Positions 17,247 through 26,044 of a stretch of 64,000 nt of DNA are shown piece after piece. A program made the translations under genes and the position numbers. The notes below the pieces were generated by a model. That model searched no databases. It was not told the origin of the DNA and was given only the letters and a program-made list of their open reading frames with translations. Origin of the DNA: Komarekiella atlantica HA4396-MV6 (GTDB lineage: Bacteria; Cyanobacteriota; Cyanobacteriia; Cyanobacteriales; Nostocaceae); the NCBI GenBank assembly GCA_019359395.1, contig JAHHHK010000025.1:35552-99551 (forward strand), read 5' to 3'. Numbering within the stretch: position 1 is the stretch's first letter; each line of letters begins with the position of its first letter.

Positions 17247-18383
17247 CTTAAGATCATTGAGACTGATACCGTAGAATTCCTGGGCTTGTTTAATCGCTTT
17301 TTTGGTATCAGATGCCATCACGCCGTTCAGCTCGCCTTTATAAAAACCTCGCTCCCGTAGTCGCGTTTGGATTTCCAGGACATTAAACTCGCTTTTGGGA
17401 GCAGTATTAACTAGGTTATATAACTTACCTCTGGTAGTTGGCCCGGCAACGCCACTTGCACTTAAGTAATTGGCTGCCTGAAATCGACGTACAGCATCGG
17501 CGGTATAGGGGCCATAGTAGCCATTTGGCTCTCCCTCTAAATATCCTGCCTGGATTAAATGTTGCTGAAGAACTCTAACTGGCTCGCCGCGATCGCCTAT
17601 GCGGAGTTTATTTCGATCAACTACCCGTTTAGGAGAATCTTCTCCATCACCAATACTTGTTGGCGGTAATTTACTTAGTGTTGCTGGGCCGACAATCCCG
17701 TCAGCATCTAATTTATAAGAATTTTGAAACCGCTTGACAGCTTCTTCGGTAATTGGGCCAAATATCCCCGTGGCATTCCCGTAATAAAAGCCTGCGACTC
17801 GTAACCGTTCTTGTAAAACCCTGACATTTTCACCTTCATCACCTTTAGAAAGGTAGTTGGAGTTACGGCGCTGGTTAGTCGTTGATTTAGCAGTAGTAGT
17901 TTTTTTGGCTTGTGTTCTTGTAGTATTGGGTTTTTTGGCTTGTGTTCTTGTAGTATTGGGTTTTTTAGCTTGTGTACTCGCAGGCGTTGTCCGCCAGCGT
18001 TCTAATTTTTGCAGGGTTGTCGCTCCAACCATGCCATCCACTGGTAAGCCAGCAGCTTTTTGAAAGCGTCGCACAGCATCTTCTGTGGAGAAGTCATACA
18101 CTTGGGTGACTGGGGCTGGATAAAAGCCTGCTCTTTTCAACTGTTGTTGTAAATTCCTGACAGAAGGGCCTTGATCGCCTCTTTCCAGCGCCATGACGCT
18201 GCTGACAGCGCTGAGAATGGACAAAGCTATAGCGAGGGGAAGCATATAATTCCACGCCTTACTAGAAAGCCGTTTCCAGTCTGGCGCAGCTGCTTTGTTT
18301 AATAAAGAATTGAGAGAGATTAATTCATTGGGTTCGCTGTCTTCGTAGGCGAAAGCTAAGTGCAAATACGCAAGGTTTTCCAT
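17232..18383 (-). CDS. Membrane-anchored peptidoglycan-binding repeat protein
   Basis: A 383-residue protein. One hydrophobic segment near 46-64 (LPLAIALSILSAVSSVM) anchors it. Three PG_binding_1 domains follow at about 67-128, 178-240 and 259-324, each with a VRxLQxxL...GxFG/YGPxTxxAVxRFQ pattern. A partial fourth is at 335-375. Between the first and second is a Thr/Lys-rich linker with two exact TQAKKPNTTR decapeptides and a partial third, copied at DNA level. It is convergent to furA and 18 bases downstream of cobN on the same strand. In Anabaena the equivalent gene (alr1690) is co-transcribed through furA as an antisense RNA. Confidence 0.85.
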   Translation of the reverse strand: MENLAYLHLAFAYEDSEPNELISLNSLLNKAAAPDWKRLSSKAWNYMLPLAIALSILSAVSSVMALERGDQGPSVRNLQQQLKRAGFYPAPVTQVYDFSTEDAVRRFQKAAGLPVDGMVGATTLQKLERWRTTPASTQAKKPNTTRTQAKKPNTTRTQAKKTTTAKSTTNQRRNSNYLSKGDEGENVRVLQERLRVAGFYYGNATGIFGPITEEAVKRFQNSYKLDADGIVGPATLSKLPPTSIGDGEDSPKRVVDRNKLRIGDRGEPVRVLQQHLIQAGYLEGEPNGYYGPYTADAVRRFQAANYLSASGVAGPTTRGKLYNLVNTAPKSEFNVLEIQTRLRERGFYKGELNGVMASDTKKAIKQAQEFYGISLNDLKSGRF

Positions 18384-18401
18384 ATTTATTTCCTACACCG
18401 T

Positions 18402-21400
18402 TTATTTTTCTTCGATAGTTGCTTCAGCTTGATGTACTAGGTTCCGCAAACTTTCTAATGTCCGTATATTTACATCCTGCCATAAACCGCGCTTGTATGC
18501 TTCTAATAATCTTTCAGCCATGTCACGCAATGCCCACGGGTTCTTTTTTTGAATGAATTCTGAGACAACTGGATCAAGCAAATATGCTTGTACTATTCCT
18601 TGATACATGTAATCTTCCACACATTTAGCTGTAGCATCGTAGGCAAATAAGTAATCCACTGTTGCCGCCATTTCAAATGCACCTTTGTAACCGTGGCGCA
18701 TCGCCCCTGCAATCCACTTGGGATTAACCACGCGAGAACGATACACGCGTGCAATTTCTTCTCTCAGTTGGCGAACGCGTGGTTGAGCAGGAATCGAATT
18801 ATCGCCAAAATAGGTTTGGGGATTTTTTCCTTGTAGAGAACGCACCGCTGCGGTTAATCCACCCTGAAATTGGTAATAATCGTCAGAATCAAGCAAGTCG
18901 TGTTCACGGTTGTCTTGATTGTGCAGCACAATTTGCATTTGTGCCAAGCGCTGTTCAAATGCTTCGGGTGCGGGGGCTGGGGGTTGGGGGCTGGGGATTG
19001 GGGATTGGAAAGAAATTTTTCCCCTCTGCCCCCCTGCCCCTCTGCTCCCCTGCCCCTCTGCTCCGCTTCCTGAAGAGTAAGCGTAACAACTCCAGTTAAT
19101 GTAGGCACGAGCTAAATCCTGGTCATCTGTCCAGTTTTGTGACTCAATTAAACCTTGGAGTCCAGCACCGTAAGCACCTGGAGCCGAGCCAAAGATCCGA
19201 TAGCGCGATCGCTCTTGCGCTGCTTCTAAAGTTAAACCTTGTGTAGTCCATAACTCAGTTTCTTGGCGAACTGCAACTGCTAGGGGGTTTTGTTCTGGTG
19301 GTTCATCCAAGTTTGCTACTGCTGCAACTGCTTGAGCAAATAAATCAATTAAATTGGGAAAAGCATCCCGGAAAAATCCAGAAATTCGCAAGGTTACATC
19401 TACACGGGGACGCCCCACGATCGCAAGTGGCAAAATCTCAAAATCCACTACCCGCCGCCCTGCTCCATCCCATACGGGTTGTACGCCAAGTAAAGCCAAC
19501 GCCTCAGCTATGTCATCACCCCCAGTTCGCATGGTGGCAGTTCCCCACAATGATAATCCTAGTGTCTTCGGATACTCACCATGTTCTTGAGTGTAAGATT
19601 CAATGAGGATTTCAGCTGCTTTTCTACCTACATCCCAAGCTGTTTCTGTAGGAATAGCACGAATATCTACAGAGTAAAAATTTCTCCCAGTTGGCAGGAC
19701 TTCCGGGCGTCCGCGTGTGGGTGCGCCAGATGGAGCGCTCTTGACGTATCCGCCATCGAGTCCGTGTAATAAGTTGGTGATTTCTTGGTGAGTTTGTTGG
19801 ACAGCAGGGAGGAGGCGATCGCGTATCCAATCAAGAACGGTGCTGAGTGATGAGTGCGGAGTAGAGACGCGATTAATCGCGTCTGTACAAGAGTCAAGAG
19901 TAGAGACGCGATTAATCGCGTCTGTACAAGAGTGCTGAGTGATGAGTTGTTCTACCAACTCTGCTGCGTGTTCTTCTAAAACCTCGACAATATCGCCGAG
20001 GGTGCGGCATTCTTTGCCATTGACTATTGACCACTGCTCACTAGACATTGACAAATCGGCTGTGAGAGGGTCAAAATCTAAACCCCAATCTTCAGCTATG
20101 GCGCGGGTTAAACCTGAAGAATAACGATTGGGTGTCCGGGCGATCGCAACTATTAAATCTCGCAGTTGACGCCCTTGAGGACATTGCCCAAAAATGTGTA
20201 AACCATCACGGATTTGGGCTTCTTTCAATTCACAAAGGTAGCCATCAATTGAATTCAAAATTAAAGATTCCAAATTTCCAATTTCGGTTTCATCTTGAAT
20301 TCCCAAATCCCGGTAAAGATTTTCTGTGATTACCAGTTCGCGGATGCGATCGCGAATAGCTGGTAAACGTGAAGGATCTAAACTTTCCGCTTCGTAATAC
20401 TCATCAATTAAATTTTCTAATTGTTGCAAAGAGCCATAGAGTTCTGCACGAGTCATGGGTGGCGTCAAGTGATCTATAATCACTGCCTGAGCACGACGTT
20501 TTGCTTGTGAACCTTCACCTGGGTCATTCACAATAAACGGGTACAAGTGGGGAAGTGCTCCAAAAGCTACTTCTGGATAACAATTACTAGATAAAGCTAC
20601 ACTTTTACCGGGCAGCCATTCTAGATTTCCATGTTTTCCCACATGAATCACAGCATCAGCCCCAAAACATTTCCTAACCCAATAATAAAAAGCTAAATAA
20701 TCATGAGTTGGTTGCAAATCTGGCGCATGATAATTCAAGCTGGGGTCAATATCATAGCCCCTTGCTGGCTGAATTCCCACAAAAACGTTACCGAGTTTAA
20801 TTCCAGGAACAGGAAAAGAGGCAGAGGAGAAGAATGCTTGATTGCTTCCCTGCTCAAAATTACCCCAACGCTCACTAATATCCTGCTGCACTGCTGGCGG
20901 TAAAGAAGCAAAATACTCTTGATAATCTGCTAAAGAAACACTTTGCTGTACCGGACGCCATTCTCGTCCTTCGGGATCATTTGTGACGCCAGCTGTCAGA
21001 CATTGAATCAACTCATCTCCTTGAGTGGGTAAATTTTCCACCTCATACCCAGCCGAGTGCAAAGCCTGAAGAATTTCCATGCAACTAGCTGGAGTGTCCA
21101 GTCCCACACCATTAGCTAGGCGTCCATTACGGTTGGGGTAATTTGCCAAAATTAGGGCAATTCTCCGCTCTTGAGGTGGTTTGGAACGTAGACGCACCCA
21201 ATTTGCTGCTAGATTAGCAACAAAATCGATGCGATCGCTCACTGGTTCATAAATTACCACATCTGTCTCTAGGTTGGGATTACGAGTGTGCACTGCTTTA
21301 AAAGACACAGCACGGCTAATAATTCGTCCATCTACTTCTGGTAGCGCCACATTCATCGCTATATCGCGGGGAGACAGCCCTTGAGACTGCAATTCCCACT

Positions 21401-22409
21401 GCTCAATTGACCCGCCACTAAGGATAACCTGCAACACTGGCACATCTAATTTTTCCCACAGGTCAATTTGGGGCGTGTCTGTTTCCAACCGTGCTAGAGA
21501 AAAACTGGTGGTATTCAGCAGCAGTGCAATTTGCTCAGAATCTTTGGGCTGGAAAAATTCGCTCAACTCTGCTTGAACTTCAGTGTCACGCAGTGAAGAA
21601 ACAAACACTGGTAATGGTTGTAAATTTCTCTCAGCTAAGGCTGCACATAATGCTTCAATTACCTTAGTATTTCCCGATAGATAATGGGCGCGGTAGAACA
21701 GGATGCCGACTTTAGGCATTAGGGATTGGAAGCTTTGAGGTTCCGAGGTGGATAAATCCAGTTCTAACTCTCCCCTGCCCCTCTGCCCCTCTGCTCGGTT
21801 GTTGAGCGTAGTCGAAACACTGCCCCTCTGCTCCCCTGCTCCCCAATCCCCAGCCACCAGCCCCCATTCATACAATCCCACACGAGGAATCGGTCGAGGC
21901 GGGAGGGGATTGAATGAAGTTAACAAGCAAGTATCAGCGATAAATTGGAGGGCGTTAACGAAATTTTCTACGCCACCTTCGCTAAAGTACTGCCAAACTT
22001 GGTTAACAATATTTAAAGGCAAGGTAGATTGAGAAATTAAGTCAGGATCAAGAGCGTCGTCCCCTGGCATTACAATGAGGGTTGTACCATTCCGTTGTAC
22101 AATTTCTTGCACCACTTCTAAACCATAAGCCCAGTAGGAACGTCCTCCTAACAGGCGCAAAATAATTACTTTAGCAAGTTCCAAAACTTGCTCCCCATAA
22201 GTATCTATACTTATTTGTTGCTGCAACTGCAACAGGTTGGCAACTCTTAATGTCGGAAATGTTGCTGGTAATTTTGTCACCGCAGCTGCCAGAGTTTGAA
22301 TATCGGTATCAGCAGCCGTAATCAATACGAAGTCCGCTGGAGTTTGTTCTAAAAAAATTAAACCTTCTGACTGATCCCATCCGCCTGATGTGGCACTTAT
22401 ACGATGCAT
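18402..22409 (-). CDS. cobN: CobN-like cobaltochelatase large subunit
   Basis: A 1335-residue protein of the CobN/magnesium-chelatase H family, which holds the tetrapyrrole during ATP-driven cobalt insertion in cobalamin synthesis. Hallmarks include HVGKHGNLEWLPGKS, a mid-protein RGRPEVLPTGRNFYS, then GLSLWGTATMRTGG and, near the C-terminus, RHGYKGAFEMAATVDYL. Three low-complexity stretches interrupt conserved sequence: about residues 180-221, about 823-853 (two SCTDAINRVST units) and about 1111-1148 (Gly/Gln/Pro-rich). Their DNA matches intergenic repeats, so they are in-frame repeat insertions. ChlH, the chlorophyll enzyme, is a related alternative, but the overall sequence looks like CobN. 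It is followed closely by the peptidoglycan-binding gene. Confidence 0.88.
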   Translation of the reverse strand: MHRISATSGGWDQSEGLIFLEQTPADFVLITAADTDIQTLAAAVTKLPATFPTLRVANLLQLQQQISIDTYGEQVLELAKVIILRLLGGRSYWAYGLEVVQEIVQRNGTTLIVMPGDDALDPDLISQSTLPLNIVNQVWQYFSEGGVENFVNALQFIADTCLLTSFNPLPPRPIPRVGLYEWGLVAGDWGAGEQRGSVSTTLNNRAEGQRGRGELELDLSTSEPQSFQSLMPKVGILFYRAHYLSGNTKVIEALCAALAERNLQPLPVFVSSLRDTEVQAELSEFFQPKDSEQIALLLNTTSFSLARLETDTPQIDLWEKLDVPVLQVILSGGSIEQWELQSQGLSPRDIAMNVALPEVDGRIISRAVSFKAVHTRNPNLETDVVIYEPVSDRIDFVANLAANWVRLRSKPPQERRIALILANYPNRNGRLANGVGLDTPASCMEILQALHSAGYEVENLPTQGDELIQCLTAGVTNDPEGREWRPVQQSVSLADYQEYFASLPPAVQQDISERWGNFEQGSNQAFFSSASFPVPGIKLGNVFVGIQPARGYDIDPSLNYHAPDLQPTHDYLAFYYWVRKCFGADAVIHVGKHGNLEWLPGKSVALSSNCYPEVAFGALPHLYPFIVNDPGEGSQAKRRAQAVIIDHLTPPMTRAELYGSLQQLENLIDEYYEAESLDPSRLPAIRDRIRELVITENLYRDLGIQDETEIGNLESLILNSIDGYLCELKEAQIRDGLHIFGQCPQGRQLRDLIVAIARTPNRYSSGLTRAIAEDWGLDFDPLTADLSMSSEQWSIVNGKECRTLGDIVEVLEEHAAELVEQLITQHSCTDAINRVSTLDSCTDAINRVSTPHSSLSTVLDWIRDRLLPAVQQTHQEITNLLHGLDGGYVKSAPSGAPTRGRPEVLPTGRNFYSVDIRAIPTETAWDVGRKAAEILIESYTQEHGEYPKTLGLSLWGTATMRTGGDDIAEALALLGVQPVWDGAGRRVVDFEILPLAIVGRPRVDVTLRISGFFRDAFPNLIDLFAQAVAAVANLDEPPEQNPLAVAVRQETELWTTQGLTLEAAQERSRYRIFGSAPGAYGAGLQGLIESQNWTDDQDLARAYINWSCYAYSSGSGAEGQGSRGAGGQRGKISFQSPIPSPQPPAPAPEAFEQRLAQMQIVLHNQDNREHDLLDSDDYYQFQGGLTAAVRSLQGKNPQTYFGDNSIPAQPRVRQLREEIARVYRSRVVNPKWIAGAMRHGYKGAFEMAATVDYLFAYDATAKCVEDYMYQGIVQAYLLDPVVSEFIQKKNPWALRDMAERLLEAYKRGLWQDVNIRTLESLRNLVHQAEATIEEK
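19866..19922. repeat. Two palindromic repeat units inside cobN
   Basis: GACGCGATTAATCGCGTC occurs at 19866-19883 and 19905-19922, 39 bases apart, each followed by TGTACAAGAG. The same unit occurs three times at 55470-55550. The 39-base period keeps the cobN frame and encodes SCTDAINRVST twice. Confidence 0.9.
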
Positions 22410-22496
22410 AATCCTGTATTACCGTTTTAAACTGTTGGTTAGTACATAATCAAAACAACCTTTCAGCCCAGCATTCAGCTCTCTTTTACCAGATAA

Positions 22497-24599
22497 TTGA
22501 AAATGCTTAGTTCTCCTGATTTGAGCTTTTCTCGAAATTTGCCTTTAGTTGTATTTAATCAGCTTGGGGAATTGTTCCAGCAGATGGCTCAAGCAGTAGA
22601 AACTGAAGTTTTGATACTTACAGAAGCGATGCTGGCGCGGATTCATTTACCTGTAGAGTGGCAGAGGCAAAAGTTTTCACTGGTTGTTTCTGAGCGATTT
22701 AGTGCGTTATTGGTGGGAAACCCGGAAGAGAAGGGGACACAGGGAGAATTTGCTTCATCTAATCAGAACTCAGGACTGACTGTAAGGTTGACATTTAATT
22801 CAGAGGCGATCGCCTCCTTTATCTCGAAGTTGAGAGACTTGTTTGAGCGTGATTCCTACACTCACCAAAACCTTGAACGCTATCGTCAAATTCTGGGTTC
22901 TAATGATGCTACGCTCCAAAGTAAATTCACGCTGTTGTTATTAGAGTATCTCCTGCCGCAGCCAAACGAGGAAGTGACAGAATCTTCAAGCGCAATTAAA
23001 CCTGAAGTTTATGTCTGTCAGCCTGTGGAAGATGCTCTGAAAAAACAGATTTCCCAAGAGCGGTTGTTGAATCAGGTGACAACTCAAATCCGCAAAAGTT
23101 TGGATTTGTCGGTAATTATGGCAACGGCAATTATACAGGTACGTGAGTTTTTGGAATTAGACAGATTAGTAATCTATAGATTTGAGGGTTCTAAAGTCAA
23201 GGCTCAACAATACCAGTCCGAGGTCATATCTCTTAATGGAACAGCAGTTGCTACAACGAGACGTCACAATCTCAATAAAAACCAGTCTTCAGTTCAAAGT
23301 GCTGCTAACCCGTATTCTGACTTCTCTACTCATGCGGCTAGCGCTTCAATGTTCAATGGGCAAAACTTATCTTTTGTGTCAGTCAATCCCCAATCTCCAC
23401 TTGAAGACTACCAAGATTATGGAGGTTGTATTGTCTACGAAGCCCGTGCTAGAGATGCAATCCCATCAGTGTTGAATTACAAGGAACAGAATTGCTTTAT
23501 GCGAACCTCCCAATGTTGGGAGAAGTATAACCAGGGCTTTACCTTAGCTGTGGATGATGTTGAAAAAACTTACGCTCTGGAGGAGTGTTTGTTAAATTTT
23601 TTAAGGGAAAGCCAAGTCCGGGCTAAGTTAGCAGCACCAATTATATTTGAAGAAAAACTGTGGGGTTTGCTGATTGCTCATCATTGCAATGAGCCACGTC
23701 AGTGGACTGAGAGTGAAAAAAGTTTGCTGACATCGATCGCGGAACAATTAGCGATCGCCATTCACCAAGCTGAGTTAATGCGATCTCTACGAGATGCTGC
23801 GCGAACGCTCACCCAAGAAAAACAAACTCTCGAACAACGAGTGATTGAGCGCACAATGGCACTGCGTGACGCCTTACTCGCCGCCGAAGCCGCTAGTCGC
23901 CTCCGAAGTGAATTTCTCGCCACCATCAGCCATGAATTGCTCACTCCTTTAACTTACGTTATCGGCATGTCTTCTACTTTGTTACGTTGGCCTTTGGGTG
24001 AGTTGAGTCAACGACAAAGAGGTTATCTGCAAACAATCCACGATTGTGGCGAACATTTATTAGAAATGATTAATGACATCCTGGATTTATCGCAAATCGA
24101 GGCTGGTAAAGCAGTTTTAAATATTTCAGAATTTTCATTGACAAAAATCGCAGAGAATGTGATTGAGTCACTGTTAGGAAAAGCGACTAACGAGCAAGTC
24201 AATCTTAAACTCGATTTGCAAATTGACCCACGGCGCGATCGCTTTACTGCGGATGCAGGACGAGTAGAGCAAGTTCTCTGGAATCTGTTAACCAATGCTA
24301 TTAAGTTTACCCCCGAAGGTGGTAGCGTTACTTTGCGCCTTTGGGTGGAAGACAACACCGCTATCTTTCAAGTCGAAGATACTGGGATTGGCATTGCTGA
24401 AGAACAGTTACCAATAATGTTTGAAAAATTTCAACAACTCGATACACCCTATCGCCGCCGCTATGAAGGAACTGGACTTGGTTTGGCTTTAACTAAACAA
24501 CTCGTGGAACTCCATCGAGGTCGAATTGAAGTAGAATCCACTGTCAGTATTGGTTCAATTTTTACTGTATGGATACCAACACATAGGAGTGCTGAGTGA
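22497..24599 (+). CDS. GAF-domain sensor histidine kinase
   Basis: A 700-residue protein starting ATG 22500 or TTG 22497. The N-terminal 190 residues have no domain I recognise. A phytochrome-like GAF domain lies at about 200-435 (VIMATAIIQVREFLELDRLVIYRF ... GLLIAHHC), split here by a 100-residue insert. A coiled linker follows (QEKQTLEQRVIERTMALRDAL). The HisKA box is SHELLTPLTYVIGM, with phosphoacceptor His479. The HATPase domain has NLLTNAIKFTPEGG, VEDTGIGIAEE and GTGLGLALTKQLVE. No receiver domain follows. The HHC in the GAF could bind a bilin, but an AHHC/AHQC motif also occurs in non-photoactive GAFs. CikA-like kinases are a possible match; the missing C-terminal pseudo-receiver argues against CikA itself. 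It is divergent from cobN, 87 bases away. Confidence 0.85.
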   Translation: MKMLSSPDLSFSRNLPLVVFNQLGELFQQMAQAVETEVLILTEAMLARIHLPVEWQRQKFSLVVSERFSALLVGNPEEKGTQGEFASSNQNSGLTVRLTFNSEAIASFISKLRDLFERDSYTHQNLERYRQILGSNDATLQSKFTLLLLEYLLPQPNEEVTESSSAIKPEVYVCQPVEDALKKQISQERLLNQVTTQIRKSLDLSVIMATAIIQVREFLELDRLVIYRFEGSKVKAQQYQSEVISLNGTAVATTRRHNLNKNQSSVQSAANPYSDFSTHAASASMFNGQNLSFVSVNPQSPLEDYQDYGGCIVYEARARDAIPSVLNYKEQNCFMRTSQCWEKYNQGFTLAVDDVEKTYALEECLLNFLRESQVRAKLAAPIIFEEKLWGLLIAHHCNEPRQWTESEKSLLTSIAEQLAIAIHQAELMRSLRDAARTLTQEKQTLEQRVIERTMALRDALLAAEAASRLRSEFLATISHELLTPLTYVIGMSSTLLRWPLGELSQRQRGYLQTIHDCGEHLLEMINDILDLSQIEAGKAVLNISEFSLTKIAENVIESLLGKATNEQVNLKLDLQIDPRRDRFTADAGRVEQVLWNLLTNAIKFTPEGGSVTLRLWVEDNTAIFQVEDTGIGIAEEQLPIMFEKFQQLDTPYRRRYEGTGLGLALTKQLVELHRGRIEVESTVSIGSIFTVWIPTHRSAE

Positions 24600-24684
24600 T
24601 GAAGCGCGGATAGCTCTGGTTTAGCCCGTGCTGAGTCTTGTTAGCGGTAGCGGGGCGTTTAGCCCGTCCTGAGTCCAAAAGTTT

Positions 24685-25386
24685 TTGCCCAATGCTCAAT
24701 GCCCAATTCAAAGCTTAAGCAGGGGACTGATTGTGTCCTGTCAAGCACCTGTTGATTCACCATTGCATGAACCGATAGTAATTGCAGCAATGGCACAAGC
24801 TGCTGTAAATAATGGTGCAGTGGGTGTACGGATTGATACGCCAAATCACATCATTGCTGTACGTGAAAGGGTAAAAGTGCCAATTATTGGTTTATGGAAG
24901 CAAGTAATAGCTGGTTCTGATATATACATTACGCCACAGTTTCACCATGCGGCTGCTGTTGCAAAAGCAGGAGCGGACATTATTGCTATAGATGCAACAT
25001 GCAGAAAGCGTCCTGGTAGTGAAAAAATGGCGGATATTATTGCCCGAATTCGTCAGGAATTGGGTAAATCAGTAATGGCAGATGTGGATACAATTGAGGC
25101 GGCAAAAGCAGCCGTAGATGCTGGTGCTGATATTGTGGGAACAACCCTTTACGGCTACACTCTTGAAAGTAATTATCCTCCTCCTGGCTGGGAACTCCTC
25201 ACGCAGATAGTGCAACAGTTAGATATACCTGCGATTTGTGAAGGCGGTATTTCTTCACCTGAAATGGCTCGTAAAGCATTAGATTTAGGTGCTTATGCTG
25301 TTGTAGTTGGCACAGCTATCACAGGAATTGATTTGCAAGTTAAAGCTTATAAATCTGTGCTTAGTGGTCAAAAGCTTAAGAAATAG
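24685..25386 (+). CDS. nanE: N-acylglucosamine-6-phosphate 2-epimerase (NanE type)
   Basis: A 233-residue TIM-barrel protein converting N-acetylmannosamine-6-P to N-acetylglucosamine-6-P in amino-sugar metabolism. Family marks are GLIVSCQAPVDSPLHEP near the start, AVGVRIDTP, the catalytic Lys region VPIIGLWKQ, ADIIAIDAT and ICEGGISSP near the C-terminus. The start is uncertain: TTG 24685 gives a 13-residue leader made of the simple repeat CCCAATGCTCAATG, and the conserved part begins at GLIVSC. Length is otherwise normal. Other sialic-acid genes are not nearby. Confidence 0.88.
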   Translation: MPNAQCPIQSLSRGLIVSCQAPVDSPLHEPIVIAAMAQAAVNNGAVGVRIDTPNHIIAVRERVKVPIIGLWKQVIAGSDIYITPQFHHAAAVAKAGADIIAIDATCRKRPGSEKMADIIARIRQELGKSVMADVDTIEAAKAAVDAGADIVGTTLYGYTLESNYPPPGWELLTQIVQQLDIPAICEGGISSPEMARKALDLGAYAVVVGTAITGIDLQVKAYKSVLSGQKLKK

Positions 25387-25426
25387 CAGATGCATACCAA
25401 GTGAAATGCCTAGCTGTTAAGCGCTT

Positions 25427-25603
25427 ATGCTCGGTGCGATCGCCCAAAAGTTTGTAGTAAGGACTTTAGTAGAAGACTTTATAGATTGTTTGTATCAGCA
25501 AAATTCAGATCGAATGCTCACTCAATCAACTGCAAAGCTTTCTGAGCAAGCTTTGCAAAAAATCTGGGATAATCCCGATGATGCTGAATATGACCAACTA
25601 TGA
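25427..25603 (+). CDS. Small antitoxin-like protein (58 aa)
   Basis: A 58-residue frame from ATG 25427. It ends in LSEQALQKIWDNPDDAEYDQL, read here in two parts (LSEQALQKIW and DNPDDAEYDQL). This C-terminal pattern is frequent in small cyanobacterial antitoxins placed directly before MazF/PemK toxins. A downstream ATG (25590) overlaps its end by 14 bases in another frame and begins like such a toxin but stops at once. The N-terminal third (MLGAIAQKFVVRTLVED) is less typical, so the start may be wrong. Inferred to be the surviving half of a broken toxin-antitoxin pair. Confidence 0.55.
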   Translation: MLGAIAQKFVVRTLVEDFIDCLYQQNSDRMLTQSTAKLSEQALQKIWDNPDDAEYDQL

Positions 25604-25628
25604 ATTTAGTGATGTTGTTTTAGGCTGA
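25590..25628 (+). pseudogene. Truncated MazF/PemK-like toxin start
   Basis: ATG 25590 opens a 12-residue frame, MTNYEFSDVVLG, that matches the usual first strand of MazF/PemK toxins (...xxxGDVVLVxFPF) and ends in TGA. Nothing resembling the rest of the toxin follows, so this looks like a deletion remnant. Confidence 0.45.
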
Positions 25629-25757
25629 TGTGGCAGGATATCCAGGTAGTGCGTGCCAAATTGATGAAATCGGGAAAAACATCTGATGGGGCTGAAGTCT
25701 ATATTGAGACTTTCATCGGCTGGTTAATCTTGAAAAAATTGCCACAGGAGAAGAACC

Positions 25758-26018
25758 ATGTTCAGCTTAATCATATCTTTACTAATTGTGCTGGGTGTGC
25801 TAAGCTTTATCGCTCTTATCATAGGTGCTGCTTCACCTTCTAGAAACAGTTCCCATAAAAGGCGTCGGAGCAACTTTGATAATTCTTTTAGTAACAGTAG
25901 TTGGTATGTTGGTGATACTGGAGGATATGACTCTAGTAATAACTATGATTCAGGCAACAGCAGTAGCTATGACTGTGGCAGTAGCTATGACTCTGGCAGC
26001 AGTAGTAGCTGTGACTGA
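25758..26018 (+). CDS. Small single-span membrane protein with Ser/Asn/Tyr-rich tail
   Basis: An 86-residue protein from ATG 25758 behind a good ribosome site (CAGGAG, 7 bases upstream). Residues 2-27 are one hydrophobic segment (SLIISLLIVLGVLSFIALII). A short basic patch (SHKRRRS) follows, then about 45 residues of Ser, Asn, Tyr, Asp and Gly in loose repeats (YDSGNSSSYDCGSSYDSG) with two or three Cys. The basic patch suggests the tail is cytoplasmic. No family recognised. The tail probably expands by DNA slippage, as the codons are repetitive. Confidence 0.65.
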   Translation: MFSLIISLLIVLGVLSFIALIIGAASPSRNSSHKRRRSNFDNSFSNSSWYVGDTGGYDSSNNYDSGNSSSYDCGSSYDSGSSSSCD

Positions 26019-26044
26019 GCTAGGCGCGGTTAATAAAATTAAAT

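Noticed and set aside
22410..22496. Cobalamin riboswitch before cobN
   Set aside because: Only 87 bases separate the divergent genes and no B12-box-like sequence is visible.
25628..25843. 71-codon frame overlapping the small membrane protein gene
   Set aside because: Overlaps the better-supported gene at 25758 in another frame; no recognisable domain.
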